This document shows, piece after piece, positions 45,789 through 54,298 of a DNA stretch of 64,000 nucleotides. The stretch comes from Halovenus carboxidivorans (GTDB lineage Archaea; Halobacteriota; Halobacteria; Halobacteriales; Haloarculaceae): contig NZ_WUUT01000006.1 in assembly GCF_009831575.1 (NCBI RefSeq), positions 62,001-126,000 of the forward strand. Direction: 5' to 3'. A program made the translations under genes and the position numbers. Within the stretch, counting starts at the first letter, position 1, and each line of letters starts with the position of its first letter. The notes beneath the pieces were generated by a model. That model saw only the letters and a program-made list of their open reading frames with translations. It ran no database searches and was not told the DNA's origin.

Positions 45789-47336
45789 ATGTATCCGACG
45801 CTGCGCGATACGCTCGAACAGACCGCCGACAAGTATCCCGACAAGGACGCGTTGATCTATCCTCGTCGCGATCAGCGCTGGACCTACGCGGAGTTCGACG
45901 CGAAGGCGAACCAACTCGCCAACGCCCTGGCGGAGATGGGCATCGAGAAGGGGGACCGCGTCTCGACGATGCTACACAACGGGACGGAGATTGTGCTGAC
46001 GGTGTTCGCCTGCGCGAAACTCGGTGCGGTGTTCAACCCGCTGAACTACCGTCTGCCCGCCGGTGAGATCGAGTACATCCTCAACGACGCGGGATCGAGC
46101 GCGCTGATCTTCGAGGAGGGCACCCGCGAAGCGGTCGCCGGCGCGCGTGAGGCCCTCGAAACTGTCGAGCAGTACCTCTACATCGACGAGGACGGGCCGG
46201 AGTGGACCCAGGGCTTCTACGAGAGGCTCTCCTCGAGCGCCGCCGAGCGTCCCGACACCGTCGTCGAGGAGGACGACATCTACGCGTTCATCTACACCTC
46301 GGGGACGACGGGCCGGCCGAAGGGGGTCGTCCACGAACACCGCGACATGGTCGAGCACAACCTCATCTGCATCGGTGAGGGGGGGATCAGACGCGACGAC
46401 GTGGGGCTGTCGGCGTTCCCGCTGTATCACTGTGCCGAACTGCAGGCGGCGCTGTTTCCGCGGATCCACGTCGGCGCGACGAGCGTCATCCACCACGACT
46501 TCGACCCGGTCCGCGCCCTGCAGGCCATCGACGAACACGACGTGACGCTGTTTTTCGCGGCTCCGACGGGGTGGAACGCGCTCGTTCAGGCCGCCGAGGA
46601 GGTCGAAGCGGACCTTTCGTCGCTCCGGCTGGGGCTGTACGGTGCCGCGCCGATGCCCCAGGAGGTGCTCGACGGCTGTATGGCGGTGTTCGACGCCGGC
46701 TACCTCCAGGCCTACGGGATGACCGAAATCGGCCCCTGCGGCACCTTCCAGTACCCGGAAGACCAGGTCGACAAGCGGGGATCGGCAGGGCTGCCGGCGC
46801 TGAATCACGACCTGCGAATCGTCGAACCCGACGGCGATCCGACCGACGAGGTCGAACAGGGCGAGATCGGGGAGATCCTCTTCGCCGGCCCGTGTACGAT
46901 GCGCGAGTACTGGAATCGCCCGGACGCGACCGAGGCGTCGCTCCGGGAGGCCGACGGCCGGGAGTGGTACTACACCGGTGACCTGGGCTATCTCGACGAA
47001 GACGGCTACCTCTACGTCGTCGACCGAAAAGACGACATGATCATCACCGGGGGTGAGAACGTCTATCCGACCGACGTCGAGGACGTGCTGTACGCCCACG
47101 ACGATGTCGTCGAAGCGGCGGTCGTCGGTGAACCCCACGAGGAGTGGGGCGAGCAGGTCGTCGCCTACGTCGTCGGTGACGTCTCCCAGGCGGAACTCGA
47201 TCAGTATCTCAAGGAGTCGACGCAACTTGCCGACTTCAAGCGACCCCGAACGTACAACTTCGTCGACGAACTCCCGAAAAATCCCAGCGGCAAGGTCCAG
47301 AAGTTCAAGCTCCGCAGCGACGGCGCGGAGGCCTGA
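45789..47336 (+). CDS. acyl-CoA synthetase (AMP-forming)
   Basis: A 515-residue ligase of the acyl-adenylate family, close in length to medium-chain FadD/FadK-like enzymes. Motifs: YTSGTTGRPKGVVHEH, YGMTEIGPCG, YYTGDLGYLDEDGYLYVVDRKDDMI split over the hinge, and the C-terminal catalytic lysine in LPKNPSGKVQKF. The substrate acid is unknown, but the GTTGRPKG loop is standard. Upstream inverted repeats suggest regulated expression. Confidence 0.93.
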   Translation: MYPTLRDTLEQTADKYPDKDALIYPRRDQRWTYAEFDAKANQLANALAEMGIEKGDRVSTMLHNGTEIVLTVFACAKLGAVFNPLNYRLPAGEIEYILNDAGSSALIFEEGTREAVAGAREALETVEQYLYIDEDGPEWTQGFYERLSSSAAERPDTVVEEDDIYAFIYTSGTTGRPKGVVHEHRDMVEHNLICIGEGGIRRDDVGLSAFPLYHCAELQAALFPRIHVGATSVIHHDFDPVRALQAIDEHDVTLFFAAPTGWNALVQAAEEVEADLSSLRLGLYGAAPMPQEVLDGCMAVFDAGYLQAYGMTEIGPCGTFQYPEDQVDKRGSAGLPALNHDLRIVEPDGDPTDEVEQGEIGEILFAGPCTMREYWNRPDATEASLREADGREWYYTGDLGYLDEDGYLYVVDRKDDMIITGGENVYPTDVEDVLYAHDDVVEAAVVGEPHEEWGEQVVAYVVGDVSQAELDQYLKESTQLADFKRPRTYNFVDELPKNPSGKVQKFKLRSDGAEA

Positions 47337-47424
47337 GCGCTTCCCGTGGCGGTGGGAAATCTCCCGCTGTCACCGTCGCTACGGGCGGAGTTCGTCCGAT
47401 CTCGTGGTATCTATTATTTGCTTT

Positions 47425-47456
47425 CAGCCACATCTGTATTATGCCGTTTGTGGCTG
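47425..47456 (+). promoter_or_regulatory. inverted repeat flanking the halolysin promoter
   Basis: CAGCCACA (47425-47432) and TGTGGCTG (47449-47456) are perfect complements separated by 16 bases. The TATA-like TGTATTATG lies between them (about 47435-47443), 22-30 nt before the chosen start at 47465. A dimeric protein bound here would cover the TATA box and the transcription start. Confidence 0.5.
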
Positions 47457-47464
47457 GAACCAAC

Positions 47465-48748
47465 ATGAACGTACAGAGACGCACACTCCTTCGAGCAATC
47501 GGTGCGGCAGGGGTAACGCTAACCGCAACAGGATACGCGACAGCGAGTGACGGCCGGGCGGAGTACGTCGTCACCGCCAACGGGGCACGCGCCCGGGACC
47601 GCCTCGTCGACGCCGGATTCGAGGTCTTCAGAGAGGTCGCGGACGGAGCGATCCTCGGCGTCAGGGGGCCAGCGGACGCCCAGTCGGATATCGAGGGCGT
47701 CCCCGGGGTGAAGGCGGTGTCTCGGGACGTGACCGTCGACTTCGAGACACCGGTCCGGGCCGACGCGGACGACGTGCCGGAGTCCGGTCCGCTGCAGTGG
47801 GACAACCGCCGTATCGAGGCCGACCGGGCCCACGACATCGCGACCGGTGCGGGGACGAGTGTCGCCATCGTCGACACGGGGATCGACTTCGATCACCCGG
47901 ATCTCGGCAACGTGAACGAGGATCTCGGGGTGACCTTCGTCCCCGAAGGTGCCGAGGCCAACGACGGCGGCGAGGACTCGGCCGTACGCGGCCACGGAAC
48001 GTCGGTCGCCGGCGTCGCGGGCGGCACCGGTGCGAACAGAATCGTCGGCGTCGCGCCGGAGACCGAACTGATTCCCATCAGGGTGTTCCCCGATGCGGGT
48101 GGCGCACGCTTCGTAGACATCTTCGCGGGGATCGACTACGCCGCCTCCGTCGGCGCCGACGTGGCGAACTTCAGCCTCGGCGTCCCCGGCGTGCTCCCGC
48201 CCCAGGCCAACGAGGGGGGGATCCGCTCGGGCATCCAGACGGTCTTCCAGAGCGCGGTCAGACGGGGGACGGTCGTCACCGCAAGCGCCGGCAACGCTGG
48301 CGGCAACCTCCAGCAGGGCGGCGGCTTCAGCCTCCCCAACAGCGTGCCGGCCGCCTTCAGCGTGAGCGCGACCGGCCCGAACGACAAACTGGTCTTCTAC
48401 TCGAACTACGGGACCAACGAGATCGACGTCGCCGCGCCCGGGGGCGGCTACGAGACGGAGGAAAAGACGTTCGCGACGGACACGCCGTTCCCGGCCCCGA
48501 CCAACCTCATCTTCACGACTGCGCCGGTCGACGCCGGGACGTACACCTACATCGCGGGCACGTCGTTCTCGGCACCACAGGTCGCCGGCCTGGCGGCGCT
48601 GGTCCGCGAACTGGCACCCGAGTCGAACCCCCAGCAGGTCGAACAGGAGATCGCCTCCGGGGCAGAACTCGTCAACGGAAAGAGTGACCCCGAACTCGGT
48701 GCCGGCCGGATCAACGCGCTGAACACCGTCCGGAATCTGGACGGCTAG
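47465..48748 (+). CDS. halolysin-like subtilase (S8), Tat-exported
   Basis: Extracellular serine protease. From the ATG at 47465 the signal is MNVQRRTLLRAIGAAG, a Tat motif (RRTLL). A propeptide of about 75 residues (I9-like) precedes the mature domain. The catalytic triad is Asp in AIVDTGIDFDHPD, His in VRGHGTSVAGVAG and Ser in IAGTSFSAPQVAGLAAL; oxyanion Asn in TASAGNAGG. It ends shortly after the catalytic domain, lacking the C-terminal extension of classical halolysins. An ATG eight codons upstream would add residues before the Tat motif, so it was not used. Confidence 0.92.
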   Translation: MNVQRRTLLRAIGAAGVTLTATGYATASDGRAEYVVTANGARARDRLVDAGFEVFREVADGAILGVRGPADAQSDIEGVPGVKAVSRDVTVDFETPVRADADDVPESGPLQWDNRRIEADRAHDIATGAGTSVAIVDTGIDFDHPDLGNVNEDLGVTFVPEGAEANDGGEDSAVRGHGTSVAGVAGGTGANRIVGVAPETELIPIRVFPDAGGARFVDIFAGIDYAASVGADVANFSLGVPGVLPPQANEGGIRSGIQTVFQSAVRRGTVVTASAGNAGGNLQQGGGFSLPNSVPAAFSVSATGPNDKLVFYSNYGTNEIDVAAPGGGYETEEKTFATDTPFPAPTNLIFTTAPVDAGTYTYIAGTSFSAPQVAGLAALVRELAPESNPQQVEQEIASGAELVNGKSDPELGAGRINALNTVRNLDG

Positions 48749-48806
48749 CGGAGCGATTCCCCACCACTGGGGTCTCTATCGTCGATTTTTTGCGGTGACG
48801 TACGTT

Positions 48807-48825
48807 CCGTGCTTGAAGGGCACGG
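48807..48825 (+). terminator. hairpin downstream of halolysin gene
   Basis: CCGTGC/GCACGG with a seven-base loop lies 59 bases past the protease stop, shortly after a T-rich stretch (GATTTTTT near 48784). It may end the protease transcript. Confidence 0.4.
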
Positions 48826-48852
48826 TCTCACAGTGTGGGGCGAGCGAAGCGA

Positions 48853-48930
48853 GCGTGCCGGGAGTGAGAAAACGCAGAACGGTTTCGAGCTACGGCACGC
48901 GAGTAACACGAGCGTGCCGGGATTCGAACC
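48853..48930. repeat. diverged copy of tRNA-Arg 3' end plus downstream hairpin
   Basis: This 78-bp segment repeats 49028-49105 at a fixed offset of 175 bases, with three mismatches seen by eye. The right-hand end contains the last ~22 bases of tRNA-Arg (T-loop GATTCGAACC and acceptor strand). The left-hand part is an 8-bp inverted repeat GCGTGCCG/CGGCACGC with an inner, decayed stem. The rest of the tRNA is missing, so it cannot be a functional tRNA. Confidence 0.8.
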
Positions 48931-48982
48931 ACGCCCGAGAACCTGCGCTCCGCGCAGAACCTCGGTCTACCTCGAATCCCGG
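48917..48982. repeat. nested inverted repeat (possible cruciform or RNA)
   Basis: Outer arms CCGGGATTCGA (48917-48927) and TCGAATCCCGG (48972-48982) are perfect 11-bp complements and correspond to the tRNA T-arm in two orientations. Inside are CCGAG/CTCGG (48935-48939 with 48961-48965) and CTGCGC/GCGCAG with a three-base loop (48943-48957). A further hairpin with 9-bp stem GCGCGAGCC/GGCTCGCGC and a three-base loop follows at 48996-49016. Confidence 0.6.
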
Positions 48983-49027
48983 TTCCGGTTCGGTCGCGCG
49001 AGCCTCTGGCTCGCGCTCCCTGCACGG

Positions 49028-49105
49028 GCGTGCCGGGAGTGAGAAAACGCGGAGCGTTTTCGAGCTACGGCACGCGAGTAACACGAGCGTGCCGGGATTC
49101 GAACC
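49028..49105. repeat. intact copy: tRNA-Arg 3' end plus downstream hairpin
   Basis: Second copy of the repeat at 48853-48930. It spans the last 22 bases of tRNA-Arg and 56 bases beyond its 3' end. Here the internal stem is perfect (AAAACGC-GGA-GCGTTTT) within the outer GCGTGCCG/CGGCACGC pair, so the tRNA precursor would carry a strong trailing hairpin. Confidence 0.8.
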
Positions 49106-49156
49106 CGGGATCGAGGGGTTAGGAACCCCTCGCCCTGTCCGCTAGGCCACACGCCC
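49084..49156 (-). tRNA. tRNA-Arg (anticodon CCT)
   Basis: Read on the minus strand, the acceptor arm GGGCGTG pairs with CACGCTC (one G-U pair) with G as the discriminator base. The anticodon stem AGGGG/CCCCT encloses loop TTCCTAA, giving anticodon CCT and decoding AGG. The T-arm is CCGGGTTCGAATCCCGG. CCA is not encoded. No intron. Its 3' end lies within a duplicated segment, the usual location of integrase attachment sites. Confidence 0.94.
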
Positions 49157-49237
49157 TGTCGTACCGTCACCGCTGTGAGAAAAAAACCGTTCCCATCGAT
49201 GAGCACGCTTAAGATTAGCGGCCTGCTTGTACCGGGC

Positions 49238-50308
49238 ATGGAAACACGGGATCTGTCGGCACACGTCCCCTACAGTGCCGGACGCGGCGTCGAAGAAGTC
49301 GCTCGGGAACTCGGTCTCGACCCGGACGGACTGGTGAAACTCTCCTCGAACGAGAACCCGTTCGGCCCGAGTCCGGCCGCAGTGGAAGTCGTTCGCGATG
49401 CCGCCGAACAGGTCCACACCTACCCGAAGTCCTCACACACCGATCTCACCGAACGACTGGCCGAGCGGTGGTCGGTCGAACCGGCGCAGGTCTGGCTCTC
49501 GCCCGGCGGCGACGGCTTTCTCGACTATCTCAGCCGCACCTTCCTCCACGAGGGCGACCGGGTGCTCGCGCCAGACCCCGGCTTCGCGTACTACCCGATG
49601 AGCGCCCGCTCTCACGGCGCGACGGTCGACCGCTACCGACTCAGCAAGGCCGACAACTTCGAGCAGTCCACCGAGGTGGTGCTCGACGCCTACGACGGCC
49701 AGCGGATCGTCTACGTGACGACACCGCACAACCCGACCGGCTCGGAGATGCCGCTCGACGAGATCGAGGCCCTCGCCGCCGCGGTGGACGAGGAGACGCT
49801 CGTCGTCGTCGACGAGGCCTACGGCAAGTTCACCGACCAACCCTCGGCGCGGTCGCTGATCGACGAGCACGACAACGTCGCCATCCTCCGGACCTTCTCG
49901 AAAACGTACGGTCTGGCCGGACTGCGGGTCGGCTACGGACTCGTTCCCGCGGACTGGGCGGACGCCTACGACCGAATCAACACGCCCTTCGCGGTGAACA
50001 AACTCGGCTGTCTCGCCGGGTTGGCCGCGCTCGACGACGAGGAGCACGTCCGCCGGACCGTCGAGGGCGCTCGGTGGGCGCGGGAGTACATGCGCGACAA
50101 CCTCGACGCCCGGACGTGGGAGAGCGGCGGCAACTTCGTCCTCGCCGAGGTGGGCGACGCGGCCGCCGTCGCGGAGGCGGCCCAACAGGAGGGGGTCATC
50201 ATCCGCGACTGTTCGAGTTTCGGCCTCTCCGACTGCGTCCGGATCACCTGCGGCACCGAACCGCAGACCAGGACGGCCGTCGAGACGATCAACGAGGTGC
50301 TCGAGTGA
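49238..50308 (+). CDS. hisC: histidinol-phosphate aminotransferase
   Basis: PLP enzyme of histidine biosynthesis that converts imidazole acetol-phosphate to histidinol-phosphate. The 356-residue product has LSSNENPFGPSPAA near the N terminus, PHNPTGSEMP, the aspartate in VVDEAYGKF and the Schiff-base lysine in RTFSKTYGLAGLRVGYG. The ATG at 49238 (METRDLSAHVPYSAG) was chosen, since CTTAAGA (49208-49214) is a TATA box 24-30 nt upstream. It overlaps the next gene by one base (TGATG). Confidence 0.95.
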   Translation: METRDLSAHVPYSAGRGVEEVARELGLDPDGLVKLSSNENPFGPSPAAVEVVRDAAEQVHTYPKSSHTDLTERLAERWSVEPAQVWLSPGGDGFLDYLSRTFLHEGDRVLAPDPGFAYYPMSARSHGATVDRYRLSKADNFEQSTEVVLDAYDGQRIVYVTTPHNPTGSEMPLDEIEALAAAVDEETLVVVDEAYGKFTDQPSARSLIDEHDNVAILRTFSKTYGLAGLRVGYGLVPADWADAYDRINTPFAVNKLGCLAGLAALDDEEHVRRTVEGARWAREYMRDNLDARTWESGGNFVLAEVGDAAAVAEAAQQEGVIIRDCSSFGLSDCVRITCGTEPQTRTAVETINEVLE

Positions 50309-50814
50309 TGCGCGTCGCCGTGACCGGAACCCCCGGGACCGGCAAGACGACGGCCACGGAACTGCTCGATACCACCCTCGACGTGATTCACCTGAACGAT
50401 CTGATCACCGACGCCGGACTGACGATCGGTCACGACGACGACCGAGGCTCCGCCATCGCCGATCTGGACGCGGTCCGCGCCCGTCTCGACGGGCGGACGG
50501 ATATTCTGGTGGAGTCACACCTGGCCCACAGGATCCCCGCCGACCGCGTCGTCGTCCTGCGCTGTCACCCGGAAGAACTCGAACAGCGCCTCGCCGACCG
50601 CGGCGAAAGCGAGGCCTCGATCACGGAAAACGCCGAGAGCGAGGCGTTAGATGTCATCCTGAGCGAGGCGGTCGACCGCCACGGCCTCGACAGCGTCTAC
50701 GAGATCGAGACGACCGAACGCGCCCCCGAGGGGGTCGCGGCGGAGATCAAATCAGTTATTGCGGGAACGCGCGAACCCGCCGCTGGCACGGTTTCGTACA
50801 CCGATTATCTATGA
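50308..50814 (+). CDS. AK6/Fap7-like adenylate kinase
   Basis: A 168-residue P-loop kinase. Walker A is VTGTPGTGKTTATE, followed by the short LIVES-like strand DILVESHLAHRIPADRVVVL and the lid-like RCHPEELEQRLADRG. The AK6/Fap7 family couples adenylate kinase or ATPase activity to 30S ribosome assembly. It is coupled to hisC by a one-base overlap and overlaps the phosphotransferase gene by four bases. Confidence 0.9.
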   Translation: MRVAVTGTPGTGKTTATELLDTTLDVIHLNDLITDAGLTIGHDDDRGSAIADLDAVRARLDGRTDILVESHLAHRIPADRVVVLRCHPEELEQRLADRGESEASITENAESEALDVILSEAVDRHGLDSVYEIETTERAPEGVAAEIKSVIAGTREPAAGTVSYTDYL

Positions 50815-51422
50815 CACTCGATGGCCTCCGCCCGCTGGCCGACCGCATGATGTCCCCGCTGGTCAGCGGCGCGAAACGCGCCGGACTCACGCCGAACGGG
50901 ATCAGTATTCTCGCTCTCCTCGCGGCGCTGGCCGCCGCTGGAAGCTTCTACGCAGCCAGCGAGATGCGACTGTTCTATCTCGCCGGCGCGGTGTTCGTAC
51001 TGGTGAACGGGGTTCTCGATCTCGTCGACGGCAACCTCGCCCGCGAACTCGGAACCGACTCCCGGGCGGGTGATCTCCTCGATCACGTGCTCGACCGCTA
51101 CGCCGACATCATCATCATCAGCGGACTGGCTGCCGGTCTCGGTGAGTATGCGCTCGGACTCGCCGCCGTGACGGGCGTGTTGATGACCTCGTATCTCGGC
51201 ACGCAGGCACAGGCGGTCGATCTCGACCGCGTTTACGGCGGCATCCTCGGCCGAGCAGACCGTCTCGCGCTGACTGGTGTCGTCTCCGCCGTGACTGCAC
51301 TCGTCGATATCAGTATCGGGGGGCTCACTCCCGTCGCCTGGCTACTCGTCGTCTTCGCAGTCGTCGGCCACATCACGGCACTCCAGCGTTTCTACTACGC
51401 GATGCAGGCGCTCGGAGAGTAA
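50811..51422 (+). CDS. CDP-alcohol phosphotransferase
   Basis: A 203-residue membrane enzyme that makes a phospholipid headgroup (archaetidylinositol phosphate- or archaetidylglycerol phosphate-type). The family motif is complete: DGNLARELGTDSRAGDLLDH followed by VLD, matching DGx2ARx8Gx3Dx3D. Six helices are predicted. Headgroup specificity is not readable from sequence. It is third in the hisC-AK6 operon. Confidence 0.9.
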   Translation: MTLDGLRPLADRMMSPLVSGAKRAGLTPNGISILALLAALAAAGSFYAASEMRLFYLAGAVFVLVNGVLDLVDGNLARELGTDSRAGDLLDHVLDRYADIIIISGLAAGLGEYALGLAAVTGVLMTSYLGTQAQAVDLDRVYGGILGRADRLALTGVVSAVTALVDISIGGLTPVAWLLVVFAVVGHITALQRFYYAMQALGE

Positions 51423-51431
51423 AACGCGCGG

Positions 51432-51680
51432 TTACAGGCTGCCGCCGCGCTCGCAGGGCGGGTTGACGAACAGCGCATCGACGAGCACGGCCGCGCTCAA
51501 CACCGCGCTTCCCGCGAGCGCCGCCAGGAAGGGAATCGGAAGCGCGAACGTGACGACCCAGGCCAGCGCGAACACCAGCGGAATGGCAGTCAACACCAGG
51601 TCGTGCCTCGACAACTGTCCGAACACTCGTTCCCAGAACGTCTCTGTACTACTGTGCCCGGTGTTTCTGCTCACTGCCAT
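51432..51680 (-). CDS. small two-helix membrane protein
   Basis: An 82-residue protein with a polar N terminus, two membrane helices (about residues 29-47 and 50-69) and the end VNPPCERGGSL. The start is decided by a clear ribosome-binding site: GGAGGTGA lies eight bases before the ATG at 51680, and an upstream in-frame GTG overlaps that site. A TATA-like TTTTAAATA sits about 40 bases further upstream. No family recognised. Confidence 0.68.
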   Translation of the reverse strand: MAVSRNTGHSSTETFWERVFGQLSRHDLVLTAIPLVFALAWVVTFALPIPFLAALAGSAVLSAAVLVDALFVNPPCERGGSL

Positions 51681-51913
51681 ATCTCTGTTCACCTCCTCGT
51701 GTGACAGTAATGTGTCCGTCCTATTTAAAATTTCTCTCAGTGACGTTGGGGGAATTCATACAAACTCCGGAGAAGATTCACTCGAACTATTCTAGTAACT
51801 TCCTCATAAGTTATGAGTCGAGGCCAGTCGGGTGGTCTCTGGACGATGGGTGAGCACTACCTGGGAAAATCGGCTTTCTATCCGGTTCGGGAGCCGAAAA
51901 GCCGAAGAATTAG

Positions 51914-52534
51914 TCAGTCGCTCGCGCCGCGGTCCGACCGTGACGGCGGCGGGATCTGTTCACCGGTCGAGGAGACACTCGGGCGTACACAGCGTTCGGC
52001 CTCGTCGTTGACGTGCGCGTACTGACCGGGTGCGTTCGCGAGCGGGTGGGCGGGGTTGCGGTCGCTGGAGATCCGCGCCGCGCGGACTTCCTCGAACCCA
52101 CAGAGGCGGGCGCGAATTCCGCGCCAGTGGTTCCCGCTGTGTTCGGGGACCGAAATCGGATGCTGGCTTTTGTACCGTCTGTCCCGTTTGGCCAGCACAG
52201 ACGCGTTGACGTTCGCGGCCAACTCGTCGTGGTCGACGAGCAGACCGATCCGCGCGGTCTGTGGGGTCCGTGTCGCGAGTACGTCCAACCCGAGATGGAG
52301 CGCTCGGTACTCGGCGACGTTGTTGTCTGGAGACTGGTTCGGCACTGACAGCCGTGTCACGCGCGTTCCGTCCCGTGTTTCGATCACGACGCCGAGTCCA
52401 CCACCGGACTCTCGGAAGGAGCCGTCGGTGGCCAGATAGAAATCACGGTGGTGTGTCGCCGGCGGGTGGGCGATATGCGGCGTCGGTGCCTCGTCGAACA
52501 GATCACGCAGTGACGGCCGGCCATATGCGGCCAT
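51914..52534 (-). CDS. rnhA: ribonuclease HI family protein
   Basis: RNase H-fold nuclease of 206 residues that removes RNA from RNA-DNA hybrids. Catalytic acids are visible: Asp in YLATDGSF, Glu in DNNVAEYRALHLGL, Asp in GLLVDHDEL and the last Asp in SSDRNPAHPLAN. A 30-residue N-terminal extension and an acid-poor tail bracket the domain. TTTTAAG within 52557-52564 is a TATA box 24-30 nt before the ATG. Confidence 0.88.
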   Translation of the reverse strand: MAAYGRPSLRDLFDEAPTPHIAHPPATHHRDFYLATDGSFRESGGGLGVVIETRDGTRVTRLSVPNQSPDNNVAEYRALHLGLDVLATRTPQTARIGLLVDHDELAANVNASVLAKRDRRYKSQHPISVPEHSGNHWRGIRARLCGFEEVRAARISSDRNPAHPLANAPGQYAHVNDEAERCVRPSVSSTGEQIPPPSRSDRGASD

Positions 52535-52601
52535 ACTCCTCTTACTCGCCCAATTCCCTTAAAATGTGACGGTCCAGTCAACTACTGCACACGTTTTCGC
52601 C

Positions 52602-52847
52602 TCACTCGACTCCGTACGGGTGACCGATATACAGCGTACAGACGTTCAGGGCGACGAGTACGACGAAGGCCGCGGTCATCGACTGCGAGTCGAGTCCTGT
52701 CGCCAGCAGCGAGAGATGCATGAACGGCAGGACAATCGCTGCCCAGAAGGACAGTTGCTTGACTGGCCGGACCAGCAGGCGGGAGACCGAGAGCCCGCTG
52801 ACCGCGTTTCGGAGGGACCTGGGATCCGTGATGGAGGAGCTGGACAT
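52602..52847 (-). CDS. small two-helix membrane protein
   Basis: An 81-residue protein with a serine-rich N terminus, a possible amphipathic segment (LRNAVSGLSVSRLLVRPVKQ) and two predicted helices (about residues 32-50 and 57-74), ending HPYGVE. A TATA-like ATATAT (plus strand 52877-52883) lies about 35 bp upstream. Function unknown. Confidence 0.64.
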   Translation of the reverse strand: MSSSSITDPRSLRNAVSGLSVSRLLVRPVKQLSFWAAIVLPFMHLSLLATGLDSQSMTAAFVVLVALNVCTLYIGHPYGVE

Positions 52848-52991
52848 GGGGCGTACCTACAGATACACCCACATCGCATATATAACCGCCCGAGCCTTCG
52901 TGACATTTCGCCTCGTTTTGTCGCTGGAAGGCACTGGTTGACAACTCTTAACAATCGGATCTCAGGCCGCGAGATATTTTATCGCTCCCTC

Positions 52992-53438
52992 TCAGCTAGT
53001 GTTCCGGCCGAGGACGGACACCTCGATATCTGTGGGGCCAGCTGCCGTCTCGATGGTCGCCGTCGATTTGACCGCGTCGGGGACGCGCTGGCGCCACCGT
53101 TCGACGACCGATGCGTGATACTCGTGGTGGCGCTCGACGGTGTACTCGCGGTCGGGGTCGGCTCGGAGTTCGTCTTCGGTCTCCGCGGGCCGGGGGTACG
53201 GCGGCAGCGAGTCGGCGACCAGCGTCCGCGGTTCGACGTGGATCGGTTCCGGCTCTTGCTCGTACTCCTCGTCGAGTTCGACGTGGAGGCGTGCTCGCAT
53301 CCGTCCGCTGAACGGCGGCGTGATCCGTAACACGGCGTGTTGGCCGCTCGTCCGGTTCGTTTCGAGCGCCGACGTGAGATCCTCGGCGGTCACCACGACC
53401 GTGCTGATTTCCGTCGGATCTGAGGACTCGACTGACAC
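52992..53438 (-). CDS. conserved haloarchaeal protein, function unknown
   Basis: A 148-residue soluble protein with many beta strands. Visible landmarks are HAVLRITPPFSGRMRARLHV, PIHVEPRTLVADSLPPYPRP and YHASVVERWRQRVPDAV. The repeated histidine pair in RHHEYHAS might bind a ligand, but no known motif matches. Strong acidity and clean frame support coding. It is monocistronic and divergent from the HalX regulator. Confidence 0.65.
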   Translation of the reverse strand: MSVESSDPTEISTVVVTAEDLTSALETNRTSGQHAVLRITPPFSGRMRARLHVELDEEYEQEPEPIHVEPRTLVADSLPPYPRPAETEDELRADPDREYTVERHHEYHASVVERWRQRVPDAVKSTATIETAAGPTDIEVSVLGRNTS

Positions 53439-53687
53439 ACCTTCTAGGTGGGCCGGACTCCAAATAGAGGTTACGTAATGTCCGAGCGAGTCCTCCCGTG
53501 TAGCCGATACTATTTTAATTCCACTCCTCTATACCGAAGGTGTGCAACGCACAGCGAGCCACCCGAAACACCCGCCTCGACCGGAGCAACCGGCTCCGCC
53601 GGAACCGTCTCTCCCCCGGTCCGGTCCCGTGGACTGGTCGAGGCCTGTCGTCTCGGGTCCGGGTGGCCGACCACGGATCTGACAACC

Positions 53688-54257
53688 ATGACCGACGAAC
53701 ACACCACCATACTTGTCGTTGACGACGAGCAGGATATCGCGGATCTGTACACCACGTGGCTCGAGATGGAACACGAGGTTCGGACCGCCTACGGCGGGGA
53801 GGAAGCCCTGGAGAAGGCAGACGACGACGTCGATATCGTCTTTCTCGACCGGCAGATGCCCGACTACTCCGGCGACGAGGTGCTCGAGCGGATCCGCGAC
53901 CGTGATCTGGACTGCCGCGTCGTCATGGTGACTGCTGTCGATCCGGACTTCGACATCGTCTCGATGGAGTTCGACGACTACCTCACGAAACCCGTGATGC
54001 GTGAGGACCTCGACGAGGCTGTCGAATCCATGCGCGAGCGCGAGGAGTACAACGAAACCCTCCAAGAGTACTTCGCGCTGACCTCGAAGAAGGCCACCCT
54101 CGAAGCCGAGAAGACCCCCTCGGAGCTACAGGAAAGCGAGGAGTACCAAGAGATGGTCGAACGCGTCGAGGAACTCGAAGCGGAGGCGGATACGGCCGTC
54201 TCGGGGTTCGACGACGACTTCGACTCGCTCTTTCAGGAGTTTCCGGGCGGCGAATAG
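53688..54257 (+). CDS. response regulator with HalX domain
   Basis: A 189-residue two-component receiver. Asp54 in VFLDRQMPDYSG is the phospho-acceptor; acidic pair VVDDEQ and the conserved Lys in YLTKPV complete the site. The C-terminal HalX domain (about 125-189) is a coiled-coil helix pair, EEYNETLQEYFALTSKKATL onwards. The ATG at 53688 (MTDEHTTILVVDD) gives the normal start. A TATA-like CTATTTTAATT at about 53509-53519 implies a leader near 150 nt. No kinase lies beside it. Confidence 0.92.
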   Translation: MTDEHTTILVVDDEQDIADLYTTWLEMEHEVRTAYGGEEALEKADDDVDIVFLDRQMPDYSGDEVLERIRDRDLDCRVVMVTAVDPDFDIVSMEFDDYLTKPVMREDLDEAVESMREREEYNETLQEYFALTSKKATLEAEKTPSELQESEEYQEMVERVEELEAEADTAVSGFDDDFDSLFQEFPGGE

Positions 54258-54298
54258 CGCAATCTTTTTGCTTACGCCTCGGATATCTCGGAGTATCA

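Noticed and set aside
48853-48930. Second tRNA gene at the upstream repeat copy
   Set aside because: Only the last ~22 bases of the tRNA are present; no anticodon or D arm and the T stem is broken.
51813-52025. 70-codon plus-strand frame opposite the end of the RNase H gene
   Set aside because: Half overlaps RNase H antisense; basic composition and no ribosome-binding site. The 233-bp gap here shows nothing else convincing.
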